From assembly GCA_003202005.1 (NCBI GenBank), contig QJJF01000007.1, positions 177,054 to 241,053 of the forward strand: DNA of 64,000 nt. The letters run 5' to 3'. This DNA comes from Williamsia faeni. Its GTDB lineage: Bacteria; Actinomycetota; Actinomycetes; Mycobacteriales; Mycobacteriaceae. The translations under genes and the position numbers were made by a program. Below, piece by piece: positions 57,059 through 64,000 of this stretch (position 1 is its first letter; each line of letters begins with the position of its first letter). The notes beneath the pieces were generated by a model. The model saw nothing but the letters and a program-made list of their open reading frames with translations. It ran no database searches and had not been told where the DNA came from.

Positions 57059-57409
57059 ATGGCCATCGTCGTTTCGTACGACCGCTACGAGGATCTCGCC
57101 TGTGAGGTTGTCATCTTTCTCGACGACGAGACCGGTGACTGTTTCCAGGTGCAGCGCGATCTGCCGCAGACGCCGACGTCGGCGGCCACGGAATCGGCCA
57201 TCTACCAGATCAGCACGGGTGCCGGGCCTGCGGTAGAGCAGGGGATCGTCGCCTGGCAGCGGAACGGTGAAGAGTTCGAGTTCGCCCTCTCGCCCCTGGC
57301 GTCGAGGATGTTCGGGGGCAACGCGCGACTGCGATTCGAGGCTCGGCCCGGTGACGGCGATACCATCGAAGACATCGCCGCTCATCTGGAACGCATGACG
57401 CGTCGGTGA
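57059..57409 (+). CDS. Imm10-like small protein (tentative)
   Basis: 116 residues. CFQVQRDLPQTPTSAATESA, then YQISTGAGPAVEQGIVAWQR, FALSPLASRMFGGNARLRFE resemble, by pattern only, the Imm10 immunity-protein family found widely in actinobacteria, including outside toxin loci. No toxin gene is adjacent. Cytoplasmic, with AAGGAGG upstream. It lies in a run of housekeeping genes, so an immunity role is doubtful; hypothetical protein is the safe name. Confidence 0.55.
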   Translation: MAIVVSYDRYEDLACEVVIFLDDETGDCFQVQRDLPQTPTSAATESAIYQISTGAGPAVEQGIVAWQRNGEEFEFALSPLASRMFGGNARLRFEARPGDGDTIEDIAAHLERMTRR

Positions 57410-57469
57410 GTGCCCGCGGGTGCTGACGCAGCAGGTTCGACAACGAGACATTCGACGCAAGGACGACAA

Positions 57470-57808
57470 ATGCAACCAGAAAACCCGATGGCCGGACTCC
57501 TCGAGCAGGCTCAGCAGATGCAGCAGCAGCTGCTGGCCGCGCAGGACGAGCTCTCGGCGGCAGAGGTGACGGGCACCGCCGGCGGTGGCCTGGTGACCAT
57601 CACCGGTTCCGGAGCCGGTGAGGTGACCTCGGTCACGATCGATCCCAAGGTTGTCGACGCCGACGACGTGGAGACCCTGCAGGACCTGATCGTGGGAGCG
57701 TTCGCCGACCTTGCCGAGAAGCGTGACGCGCTGGCGCAACAGAAGATGGGTCCGCTGGCCGGAGGCCTCGGTGGTCTCGGCGGCGGTTTCGCCGGCCTGG
57801 GCGGATAG
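57470..57808 (+). CDS. YbaB/EbfC family nucleoid-associated protein
   Basis: 112 residues. [20 protein letters not shown] (about 11-30) is the N-terminal helix; [20 protein letters not shown] and [19 protein letters not shown] form the central sheet. It is a small dimeric DNA-binding protein. The C-terminus is Gly-rich. It is coupled to recR six bases downstream, the universal arrangement. ATG 57470 has AAGGA upstream. Confidence 0.94.
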   Translation: MQPENPMAGLLEQAQQMQQQLLAAQDELSAAEVTGTAGGGLVTITGSGAGEVTSVTIDPKVVDADDVETLQDLIVGAFADLAEKRDALAQQKMGPLAGGLGGLGGGFAGLGG

Positions 57809-57814
57809 CCACCG

Positions 57815-58426
57815 GTGTATGAAGGCCCGATCCAGGACTTGATCGACGAGCTGGCCAAGTTGCCGGGACTCGGTCCGAAGGGTGCCCAGCGCATCGCCTT
57901 CCACCTCATGGCCGTTCCGGCCGCGGACATCGATCGACTGACCGCGGCACTGGTCCATGTCCGGGACGATGTGGTGTTCTGCGAGGTGTGCGGCAACGTC
58001 TCCGCGCAGGCGCGCTGCCGGATCTGCCGGGATGCGCGGCGCGATGCCAGCAAGATCTGTGTGGTCGAAGAGCCCAAGGATGTCCAGGCGATCGAGCGGA
58101 CCAAGGAATTCTCCGGCCGCTACCACGTGCTCGGTGGTGCGCTCGACCCGCTCGGTGGCATCGGACCCGATCAGCTACGGATTCGGGAATTGTTGCGCCG
58201 CTTGGCAAACCAGGAAGACGGTGTGGACGTCAGTGAGGTGATCGTGGCCACCGACCCGAACACCGAGGGCGAGGCCACCGCCACGTATCTGCAGCGCATG
58301 CTCCGGGATTTCCCCGGGCTGTCGGTAACCCGGTTGGCTTCCGGACTCCCGATGGGCGGCGACCTGGAGTTCGCCGACGAGCTGACGTTGGGCCGGGCGT
58401 TGTCCGGCCGCCGTGTGCTGACCTAG
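57815..58426 (+). CDS. recR: Recombination mediator RecR
   Basis: 203 residues. N-terminal helix-hairpin-helix [19 protein letters not shown], zinc finger [16 protein letters not shown] (about 56-71), then a Toprim domain starting [14 protein letters not shown] (about 86). With RecF/RecO it loads RecA on gapped DNA. GTG start. Length equals the norm for RecR. Confidence 0.96.
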   Translation: MYEGPIQDLIDELAKLPGLGPKGAQRIAFHLMAVPAADIDRLTAALVHVRDDVVFCEVCGNVSAQARCRICRDARRDASKICVVEEPKDVQAIERTKEFSGRYHVLGGALDPLGGIGPDQLRIRELLRRLANQEDGVDVSEVIVATDPNTEGEATATYLQRMLRDFPGLSVTRLASGLPMGGDLEFADELTLGRALSGRRVLT

Positions 58427-58436
58427 GCGCGCCGGT

Positions 58437-58988
58437 ATGTTCGATCAATCTTGGATGGATGCCGTTGCCAGGCAACTGAAGTCGGGCATCGTGGCCATCG
58501 ACGGCCCGTCGGGTGCCGGGAAGTCGACGTTCGCCGATGCCCTGGTCGGCAAGCTCGAGGAGTTGAAGACCCGGGTGGTACTGATCCGGACCGACGATTT
58601 CGCCACCTGGGGAGATCCGGTGGGGTGGTGGCCGGAGCTGGAAGAGGAAGTGCTGCGGTCGTATTGGCGAGGGCACGACTTCCGGTATCACCCGCGCGTC
58701 TGGCGGGATGGCACGCCGGAACTAGGTCCGCGGGTGTGGCTGCGGTGGGAACCGCTGCTGATCATCGAAGGTGTGTCGAGCGCGCGAATGCCGGTTCGCC
58801 GGCATCTCAAACGTGCGCTCTGGCTCGATGGCGGTACCGAGGAACAGCGCCTGGAACGTGGGGTCGCACGTGACGGTGAAGAGCAACGCGAAAACCTGCG
58901 CCGCTGGCAGGATTTCGAGCGCGGCTGGTTTGCCGTCGACCGGACCCGTGACTTCTGCGAGGTCGTCCCCGAGTACGTGAACCGGTAG
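58437..58988 (+). CDS. P-loop (uridine-kinase-like) ATPase
   Basis: 183 residues. Walker A AIDGPSGAGKSTFADAL (about 20-36); VVLIRTDDFATWGDPVGWWP has the Asp pair expected of uridine kinase-like phosphotransferases (DDF). LWLDGGTEEQRLERGVARDG resembles the lid region. The substrate is unknown. It begins 10 bp after the recR stop and may be co-transcribed. Related genes of this type follow recR in other actinobacteria. Confidence 0.78.
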   Translation: MFDQSWMDAVARQLKSGIVAIDGPSGAGKSTFADALVGKLEELKTRVVLIRTDDFATWGDPVGWWPELEEEVLRSYWRGHDFRYHPRVWRDGTPELGPRVWLRWEPLLIIEGVSSARMPVRRHLKRALWLDGGTEEQRLERGVARDGEEQRENLRRWQDFERGWFAVDRTRDFCEVVPEYVNR

Positions 58989-58999
58989 CCGAGGGGTGG

Positions 59000-59653
59000 T
59001 TATCGGTTCTGAGTTGTCGGCGTGGTGAGTAGTTTGCACACCGTGGCGTCGGACACCTGATCGAATCGTTCGTACCACTGGCCCACCGCCCGAAAATCGG
59101 TTGGTGTGCTCACGCAGACGAGATCGTCCACCAGTGGCGCGATCTCGGAGATTGCCGACTGCGGTGCTACGCCGACCGCGACGATCAATCGATCGGGTTT
59201 TTGTGTGCGGGCGGCCGCGATCGCGGCCAGCATGCTCGATCCGGTGGCGAGTCCGTCGTCGACCAGGATGGCAATCCGGCCGGTCATCCCCAGTGGAGGC
59301 CGTCCGGCCCGGTACGTCTGTTCCCGGCGCGTCAGTTCGCGGGTTTCCGTATCGACCACCTGTTGTAGCTGCTGCTCGGTGACCCTGAACTGGGTAACCA
59401 CATCGCGGTTGATGGCCGGAGAACCGCCGAAGGCCACCGCACCCAGCGCCAGCTCCGGACTGCTGGGGACACCGAGTTTCCGGATGATGAAGGCGTCGAG
59501 GGGCGCGTGCAATTCGGCCGCGACCTCCCAGGCGACCGGCACACCGCCGCGGGCAAGACCGAAGACCGCGACGGCGGGGTTGTCGACGAGATGCGGATCG
59601 CGTTTGATCAGCGACTCGGCCAGCAACTGGCCGGCCTCGCGGCGATCTCGCAA
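59000..59653 (-). CDS. Phosphoribosyltransferase family protein
   Basis: 217 residues. The PRPP loop IAILVDDGLATGSSMLAAI (about 125-143) is intact. VFGLARGGVPVAWEVAAELH and DAFIIRKLGVPSSPELALGA are the pattern of the stand-alone PRTase-like proteins often linked to dienelactone-hydrolase-like domains. Substrate unknown. Only a TTG start with modest ribosome-site support. Convergent with the kinase-like gene, ending 11 bp from it. Confidence 0.85.
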   Translation of the reverse strand: MRDRREAGQLLAESLIKRDPHLVDNPAVAVFGLARGGVPVAWEVAAELHAPLDAFIIRKLGVPSSPELALGAVAFGGSPAINRDVVTQFRVTEQQLQQVVDTETRELTRREQTYRAGRPPLGMTGRIAILVDDGLATGSSMLAAIAAARTQKPDRLIVAVGVAPQSAISEIAPLVDDLVCVSTPTDFRAVGQWYERFDQVSDATVCKLLTTPTTQNR

Positions 59654-59708
59654 GGAGTAACCCCGGTAACCCCATGGTTGGCGCGTGTCCGGTCACCTCC
59701 GCCGGCTC

Positions 59709-60245
59709 TTACAGAAACTGTGCCTTTGTGATGCAGGTCTTTCCATTCTGCACGATGACCTCGTACACGATGCGGGAATGGTTGACGGTCTCACCGGATT
59801 GCCAGGTGGATGCGACCAGCACTTCGGCGGCCGGTGCGGCCGGATCGTGTGGCACCACCGCAACCGATTCGAATGTGACTGTGCTGGTGCGATTCTGGGC
59901 TTTGAATTCGTCGGTGAACGAGATCAGGTTCGGTAGCCCCGCGTCGGCGAACTCGCCACAGGTCTTGTCCTTGAAGGTTGCGATTTGGGTATCACTGGTG
60001 GCCGGGCTGATCTCGAACATGCTGCGGGTGACCACCTCGGCGATGTCGCGGGCCTGCTGATCGCCGATCACCGGGGTGGGTGTGGCTGCCGGCGCGGCGT
60101 CGCTGTTGTTGTCCGGCGCGGTCAGGGTGGCCAACACGATGGTCAGCGCGACGGCGGCCACCAGGATGACCACCAGAATGATCGCAACGCGCAGCCGGCG
60201 ACCGGAACCCGCGGGACGTGTCGGTGTGGGCGATCCGTCGATCAT
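59709..60245 (-). CDS. Mce-associated-like single-pass membrane protein (second of pair)
   Basis: 178 residues. Positive N-terminus, one TM helix (VAIILVVILVAAVALTIVLA, about 20-40), then an extracytoplasmic domain with DKTCGEFADAGLPNLISFTD and KTCITKAQFL: two cysteines and a mixed alpha/beta pattern similar to mycobacterial Mce-associated or SnoaL-like exported proteins. The ATG shares a base with the stop of the upstream gene (TGATG). Likely a partner of that protein. Confidence 0.65.
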   Translation of the reverse strand: MIDGSPTPTRPAGSGRRLRVAIILVVILVAAVALTIVLATLTAPDNNSDAAPAATPTPVIGDQQARDIAEVVTRSMFEISPATSDTQIATFKDKTCGEFADAGLPNLISFTDEFKAQNRTSTVTFESVAVVPHDPAAPAAEVLVASTWQSGETVNHSRIVYEVIVQNGKTCITKAQFL

Positions 60246-60781
60246 CACAGCACCTCCATCGCGCTGATGCACATCGGGACGGCGGTGCGCTGCACCGTGA
60301 ACTCGATGGCGGTCGCGGTTGGGGCCGCAGGCGTGTTGTTCTCGGTGGTGTCGAGCGTGAAAAGGACGAGCACCGTCGCGGTGGTCTCGTCCAAACCGAC
60401 GATCCCGTAATGCGCGTTGGAGGTCGCGACGCTCCGGCCCGTGTCGGCGACGATGCCGGGCAACGTCGTTGCGGTCTCATTCCACTGGTCGAGGGCATCC
60501 CCGCACAGTGTTGCCTGTGCCGTTTTCACCGTTGCGTTGATGGTGTCCGGCGTGAAGTTGTAGAGCGATTCGCTGGTTGCCCGGACGGTGTCGACCAATT
60601 CCGCCTCGGGGGCGGGTGCAGCGGTGGTCGGGGGTGGCGCCGCCGACTCGTCCTGACCGGCCACGGACCAGGTGATCGCCCAGGTGACGGTCACGACCAC
60701 CGCGAGCAGGACGAGTCCCAGCGCGAACACCAGCGGAGCCCGATTTGTGTCACGGCGTTGTGGCACAGGTGAATTCGTCAT
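60245..60781 (-). CDS. Mce-associated-like single-pass membrane protein (first of pair)
   Basis: 178 residues, same layout and length as the gene downstream: cytoplasmic stretch, one TM (about 18-40, VFALGLVLLAVVVTVTWAIT), Pro/Ala linker, domain with ESLYNFTPDTINATVKTAQA and two cysteines (TLCGDAL, VPMCISAM). It starts just after gatD, so it belongs to the murT-gatD transcript. No mce genes are in the window, so an Mce connection is by resemblance only. Confidence 0.62.
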   Translation of the reverse strand: MTNSPVPQRRDTNRAPLVFALGLVLLAVVVTVTWAITWSVAGQDESAAPPPTTAAPAPEAELVDTVRATSESLYNFTPDTINATVKTAQATLCGDALDQWNETATTLPGIVADTGRSVATSNAHYGIVGLDETTATVLVLFTLDTTENNTPAAPTATAIEFTVQRTAVPMCISAMEVL

Positions 60782-60786
60782 CGATG

Positions 60787-61512
60787 TCAGCCCCGGCGGC
60801 CGGCCGCCAGACGTTCACGACGCAAGAGGTCGACCTCGGGCAGGTCCAGCGGTTCGATCTTGTCGACACCGAGCGCACGGGACAATAGGAGGTCTGCGAG
60901 CTCCGGGTTGCGGGCCAGTGCGGGACCGTGCAGATAGGTACCGATCACCGAACCCTGTACGGCGCCTTCGATCTTTTCGCCGGCACCGTTGCCGACGCCG
61001 TACCGAACCTTTGCCAGCGCCCGGGCATCGGCGCCCAGCGTCGTGCCGCCGCGATGGTTCTCGAAACCGGTGAGAGGCTGTGTGAGACCGGAATCCGGGG
61101 CCGGATCGGTGATGAGTTCACCGATGCTCCGGGTCTCCTGTGGGCTGGTGGTGAGGTCGAGCATCGAGATGCCGTCGACCCGCTCACCCGCCGAGGTCTC
61201 GTACCAGTGCCCCAACACCTGGATGGCGGCGCAGATGGCCAGCACCGGACGTCCGGCCTCGGCAGCCCGTTGCAGGCCGGGGTACTTTGTCAGATGCCGC
61301 GTCGCCAACCGCTGGGCGTAGTCCTCGGCGCCGCCGAGTGTGTAGACGTCGAGGGATTCGGGAACCGGGTCGGAGAGCGTGATCTGGACGATCTCGGCGT
61401 CGATGCCACGCATCCGGGCGCGCTGCCGCAGGATCAGGGCGTTGCCGCCGTCGCCGTAGGTGCCCATCACGTCGGGGAGTACCAGACCGATGCGCAACGT
61501 CGATTCACTCAT
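60787..61512 (-). CDS. gatD: Lipid II isoglutaminyl synthase, glutaminase subunit GatD
   Basis: 241 residues. Class I glutamine amidotransferase-like. The nucleophile cysteine is in LAICAAIQVLG (about residue 94) and the histidine in IGTYLHGPALARNPEL (about 190). It supplies ammonia to MurT for amidation of the lipid II D-glutamate. The start shares one base with the murT stop (TGATG), as needed for a heterodimer. Confidence 0.94.
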   Translation of the reverse strand: MSESTLRIGLVLPDVMGTYGDGGNALILRQRARMRGIDAEIVQITLSDPVPESLDVYTLGGAEDYAQRLATRHLTKYPGLQRAAEAGRPVLAICAAIQVLGHWYETSAGERVDGISMLDLTTSPQETRSIGELITDPAPDSGLTQPLTGFENHRGGTTLGADARALAKVRYGVGNGAGEKIEGAVQGSVIGTYLHGPALARNPELADLLLSRALGVDKIEPLDLPEVDLLRRERLAAGRRG

Positions 61513-62786
61513 CAGCGGATTCCCTTCTCTGAACGGTCCATGGCGGTCCCGAGGTCGCGGAACGCGGTGTAGTTGGCGAGGACTTCGACGCGTCCGGGTG
61601 GGCAGGACGCGATTGCCGCCATCGGGTCGGCGATCGTCGTGTGCTCGGCGCCGGCGTAGAGGAGTCTGACGCCGAGATCGGTGGCACGTTCACCGGCGGC
61701 GACCACCTGGATGTTCTCGAACGCCTCGAAGCGCACGTCCCAGAGCCAGCTCAGATCCTCACCGTCGGGCACCTGACCGTTGACCGCGATCACCAGACCT
61801 TCCGCGTCCTGGTCGATCATCGACATGGCTTCCTGCCAGCCGGCCGGGTTCTTGGCCAGGAGCATCCGCACCCGATGCGGTCCGATCTGATGGATGCCAT
61901 ACCGGCCGGCGACCTCGCCGACGGTGCCCGCGGCAGCGGTTGCCTCTGTGGGGTCGGCGCCCATCGTGACGGCGGCGGCGATGGCCTGCGTCGCGTTTCC
62001 CCGGTTGGCCTTGCCGGGAACGGCGAGTTTCATCGGGTGCGAGAAGCCGTCCGGCCCGTACACGTGGGTCTCGTCGAACCACCAATCAGGTTGGGGCCGT
62101 TTGAAGTCGATTCCGGGGGAGTACCAGTGGTCGCCTTCGCGAACGATCGGTTCACCCGAACGTGGACAGCTGACCGAGTCATTGGCCCAGCCCGCACCCG
62201 CGGCCACCCACACCACCTTCGGGGCGTCGTAGGCGGCGGACGAGACGAGCACGTCGTCGCAGTTGGCGATGACGGTTGCCTGCGGATGCGCGGCGATGCC
62301 TTCGCGCAGCCGCCGTTCGATCATGTTGATCTCGCCGACCCGGTCGAGCTGATCCCGCGAGAGGTTGAGCAGGACGATCGCCGTCGGATGGACGGCGTCA
62401 CTGACGTGGGGGACGTGCAGTTCGTCGACCTCGAGCGCCGCGAGCTTCGCGTCCCGGTGCAGCGAGAGCGCCGCCACGATCCCGGCGTCCATGTTCGCGC
62501 CGTCGGCCTGCGAGGCCACCTCACCGAGGGACGCGAGCGCCGCCGCGGTCATCCGGGTGGTCGTGGATTTACCGTTGGTCCCGGTGATGATCACCGTCTG
62601 CTTGCCGCGGCCGAGTTCACCGAGGAGCGCCGGATCGATCTTGAGGGCGATCAGGCCGCCGATCATCGAACCTTTGCCGCGACCGGTCTTCTGTGAGGCC
62701 CAGCGGGCGGCGGCTGCGGCGCGCAGGGCGAGCCTGGCTCGTGGTCGGAGCCGGGTGGACGGGCGCGGTCGGTCATCGTCGAGCAT
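61512..62786 (-). CDS. murT: Lipid II isoglutaminyl synthase, ligase subunit MurT
   Basis: 424 residues, Mur-ligase fold. ATP motif IITGTNGKSTTTRMTAAAL (about 66-84), central domain with LNLSRDQLDRVGEINMIERR, and a DUF1727 C-terminal domain (MSMIDQDAEGLVIAVNG). The insert that in S. aureus carries a Cys4 zinc ribbon has only one cysteine here (SVSCPRSGEPIVREG). The Arg-rich N-terminal 40 residues may be unstructured. First gene of a four-gene operon (murT, gatD, two membrane proteins). Confidence 0.93.
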   Translation of the reverse strand: MLDDDRPRPSTRLRPRARLALRAAAAARWASQKTGRGKGSMIGGLIALKIDPALLGELGRGKQTVIITGTNGKSTTTRMTAAALASLGEVASQADGANMDAGIVAALSLHRDAKLAALEVDELHVPHVSDAVHPTAIVLLNLSRDQLDRVGEINMIERRLREGIAAHPQATVIANCDDVLVSSAAYDAPKVVWVAAGAGWANDSVSCPRSGEPIVREGDHWYSPGIDFKRPQPDWWFDETHVYGPDGFSHPMKLAVPGKANRGNATQAIAAAVTMGADPTEATAAAGTVGEVAGRYGIHQIGPHRVRMLLAKNPAGWQEAMSMIDQDAEGLVIAVNGQVPDGEDLSWLWDVRFEAFENIQVVAAGERATDLGVRLLYAGAEHTTIADPMAAIASCPPGRVEVLANYTAFRDLGTAMDRSEKGIR

Positions 62787-62870
62787 GGCAGCGAGTTTGT
62801 CACAGGTGCGGGTGTGACAGGAGTCGAGACCCGCAGGACCTGGGCGTCGAGGCAGTGATGCACCGAAAAC

Positions 62871-63734
62871 TCAGCCCGACTTCCGGCGGCGTCCAAAGCT
62901 CTGGAACCGGTAGAGATAGGGCGCGATGCGGTGGAGGGGGACTGCGCGCGGCCAGTCGTCGGGCCGGAAGTACGCATCGGTGCCCCCGTCGACGAAAATG
63001 ACGCTGCCGCAGAGGAAATCGGCGGCGTCCGACAACATGAAGATCACCCAGTCGGCGAGCTTGCCGGGATCGCCGAATCCGCCCACCGGAACCGGAAAGC
63101 GTTTGACCGCTTTGGATTCGGTTGGTGACTCCAGCTGGGCTTCTAGGAGCGGTGTCAGGATGGCGCCGGGGGCCAGCGCGTTGAGTCTGATGCCGGCGCC
63201 CGCCCAGCGCGGTGACACCGCGTGGTGGCGCACCCATCGGCTGACCGCGATTTTAGATGAGGCATACGCCATCACCGATGCGCCTTTGCCGTAGAACCGG
63301 AATGACCGGACGGCCTTGTCGCAGTCACCGGCCAGGAATGCCCGGATGGCGCGACGCGGTACGGCCGGTACCGTCGTCGTGGAATTGCTCGAGAAGACAA
63401 CCACTTTCGCTGTGTCGGTGGCCGCCAGTGCATCACGGAAACCCTCCAGCAAATCGACAACACCGAAGTAGTTGACCTCGGCGATCAGGCGTGGACGGTC
63501 TTTACCTCGTCCGGGTCCCAGCCCGGCGGCGAGCACCGCGCCGCTGAGTTCACCCTCTGATCTCGCGAGGACTTCCTTGACCGCGCCGTCGCGGCCCGCT
63601 GCCGTCGACAGGTCGGCGATCACCTCGGCATCCTTGAGATCGACGCCGATGACCGTGTGGCCCGCCGCAATCAGCTTGGCGGCCACCTCCCGCCCCATCC
63701 CCGATGCAGATCCGGTGACGACATAAACACCCAT
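62871..63734 (-). CDS. SDR-family oxidoreductase
   Basis: 287 residues. Cofactor motif TGSASGMGREVAAKL (about 7-21), FSSNSTTTVPAV with the active-site Ser, YASSKIAVSRWV (about 162-173) with the Tyr-x3-Lys pair, and ILTPLLEAQLESP. NADH or NADPH preference is unclear. ATG 63734 is used; a GTG two codons upstream stands closer to GAGGAAGAAG. Between this gene and the insertion-sequence end are about 210 bp in which I see nothing else. Confidence 0.88.
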   Translation of the reverse strand: MGVYVVTGSASGMGREVAAKLIAAGHTVIGVDLKDAEVIADLSTAAGRDGAVKEVLARSEGELSGAVLAAGLGPGRGKDRPRLIAEVNYFGVVDLLEGFRDALAATDTAKVVVFSSNSTTTVPAVPRRAIRAFLAGDCDKAVRSFRFYGKGASVMAYASSKIAVSRWVRHHAVSPRWAGAGIRLNALAPGAILTPLLEAQLESPTESKAVKRFPVPVGGFGDPGKLADWVIFMLSDAADFLCGSVIFVDGGTDAYFRPDDWPRAVPLHRIAPYLYRFQSFGRRRKSG

Positions 63735-63945
63735 ATGCACTTCTTCCTCGACAGCCCGGACCCAGCGGAACAGTAATGTACGCGTTACCCGCGGTCGGGG
63801 AGGCCATTCGGCGCGAACAAGAGCACGCTCAACGGCAACAAAGGCACGCTCGCCGGGGACCCCGCCGGGACCCCCGCCGAACGTGCCGATCGGACCGTTC
63901 ACCGTGCGGCAATGTCAAGTGGTTGTTGCATCGCTGCTGGTGTGA

Positions 63946-64000
63946 CTAGGCGGCTGTGATGATGTCGGTGTCGATGAGTTTGGCGAGTGCTTGTGCTGGT
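63946..64000 (-). mobile_element. C-terminal end of a transposase (possibly IS30 family), truncated by window
   Basis: A minus-strand frame enters from the right edge and ends at TAG (63946-63948). The last 17 residues read PAQALAKLIDTDIITAA. This fits the C-terminal (R-P-R-x-L...PA..L) segment of IS30-type DDE transposases. The stretch is visibly less GC-rich than its neighbours. The element end probably lies near 63905-63940. Right-hand sequence would confirm. Confidence 0.4.

Overview
High-GC actinobacterial chromosome from the mycolic-acid group (Mycobacteriales). Gene content and order resemble Gordonia or Rhodococcus and parallel the M. tuberculosis blocks Rv3711-Rv3754 and Rv3143-Rv3158. 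The genus is inferred from recalled synteny, not from a search. Pointers include tuberculostearate-type genes (tmsAB), MmpL and MmpS-like proteins, GT87 lipoglycan glycosyltransferases, a ligC/PrimPol pair and a 14-gene nuo operon. Most of the window is ordinary core chromosome. I found no prophage, CRISPR array or large mobile island; the only mobile DNA appears to be an insertion-sequence end at the extreme right edge.

Region by region. 0-10 kb: small proteins, a glutathione peroxidase, an orphan LuxR-type regulator translationally coupled to a small lipoprotein and next to glutamate decarboxylase, an MmpS-like low-complexity protein, a methyltransferase, a glycolipid-binding-like protein, tyrA, and the tadA pair. 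10-13.3 kb: CsbD stress protein behind a SigF-type promoter, tRNA-Ser(CGA), an NTF2-like protein, and a reductase/AhpD-like pair with a KstR-like box. 13.3-28.7 kb: nuoA-N on the minus strand, almost every junction overlapping; upstream lie a response-regulator-like gene and an MmpL transporter. 31.7-40.8 kb: fatty acid or steroid beta-oxidation genes (two crotonases, thiolase, acyl-CoA dehydrogenase), two TetR regulators, two exported proteins and a second MmpL. 40.9-46.4 kb: a divergent tgt, an RDD protein, gluQ, ligC plus primase-polymerase, tRNA-Ser(GGA) and the SRP RNA. 46.5-58.4 kb: aspartate aminotransferase, tandem GT87 enzymes, dnaX, tmsB/tmsA, an SRPBCC protein, an RluA-type enzyme, ybaB/ebfC and recR. 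58.4-64 kb: a P-loop kinase-like protein, a phosphoribosyltransferase, murT-gatD with two small membrane proteins, an SDR and the transposase end.

Themes are respiration (complex I), envelope building (murT/gatD, GT87, tmsAB, MmpL), lipid catabolism, and DNA or tRNA maintenance. Convergent junctions are repeatedly closed by long, sometimes nested, perfect inverted repeats. The observations most worth following are the Tgt homologue lacking the zinc-binding cysteines while linked to gluQ, the KstR-like operator, the SigF-type promoter before csbD, and the LuxR/lipoprotein unit beside gad.
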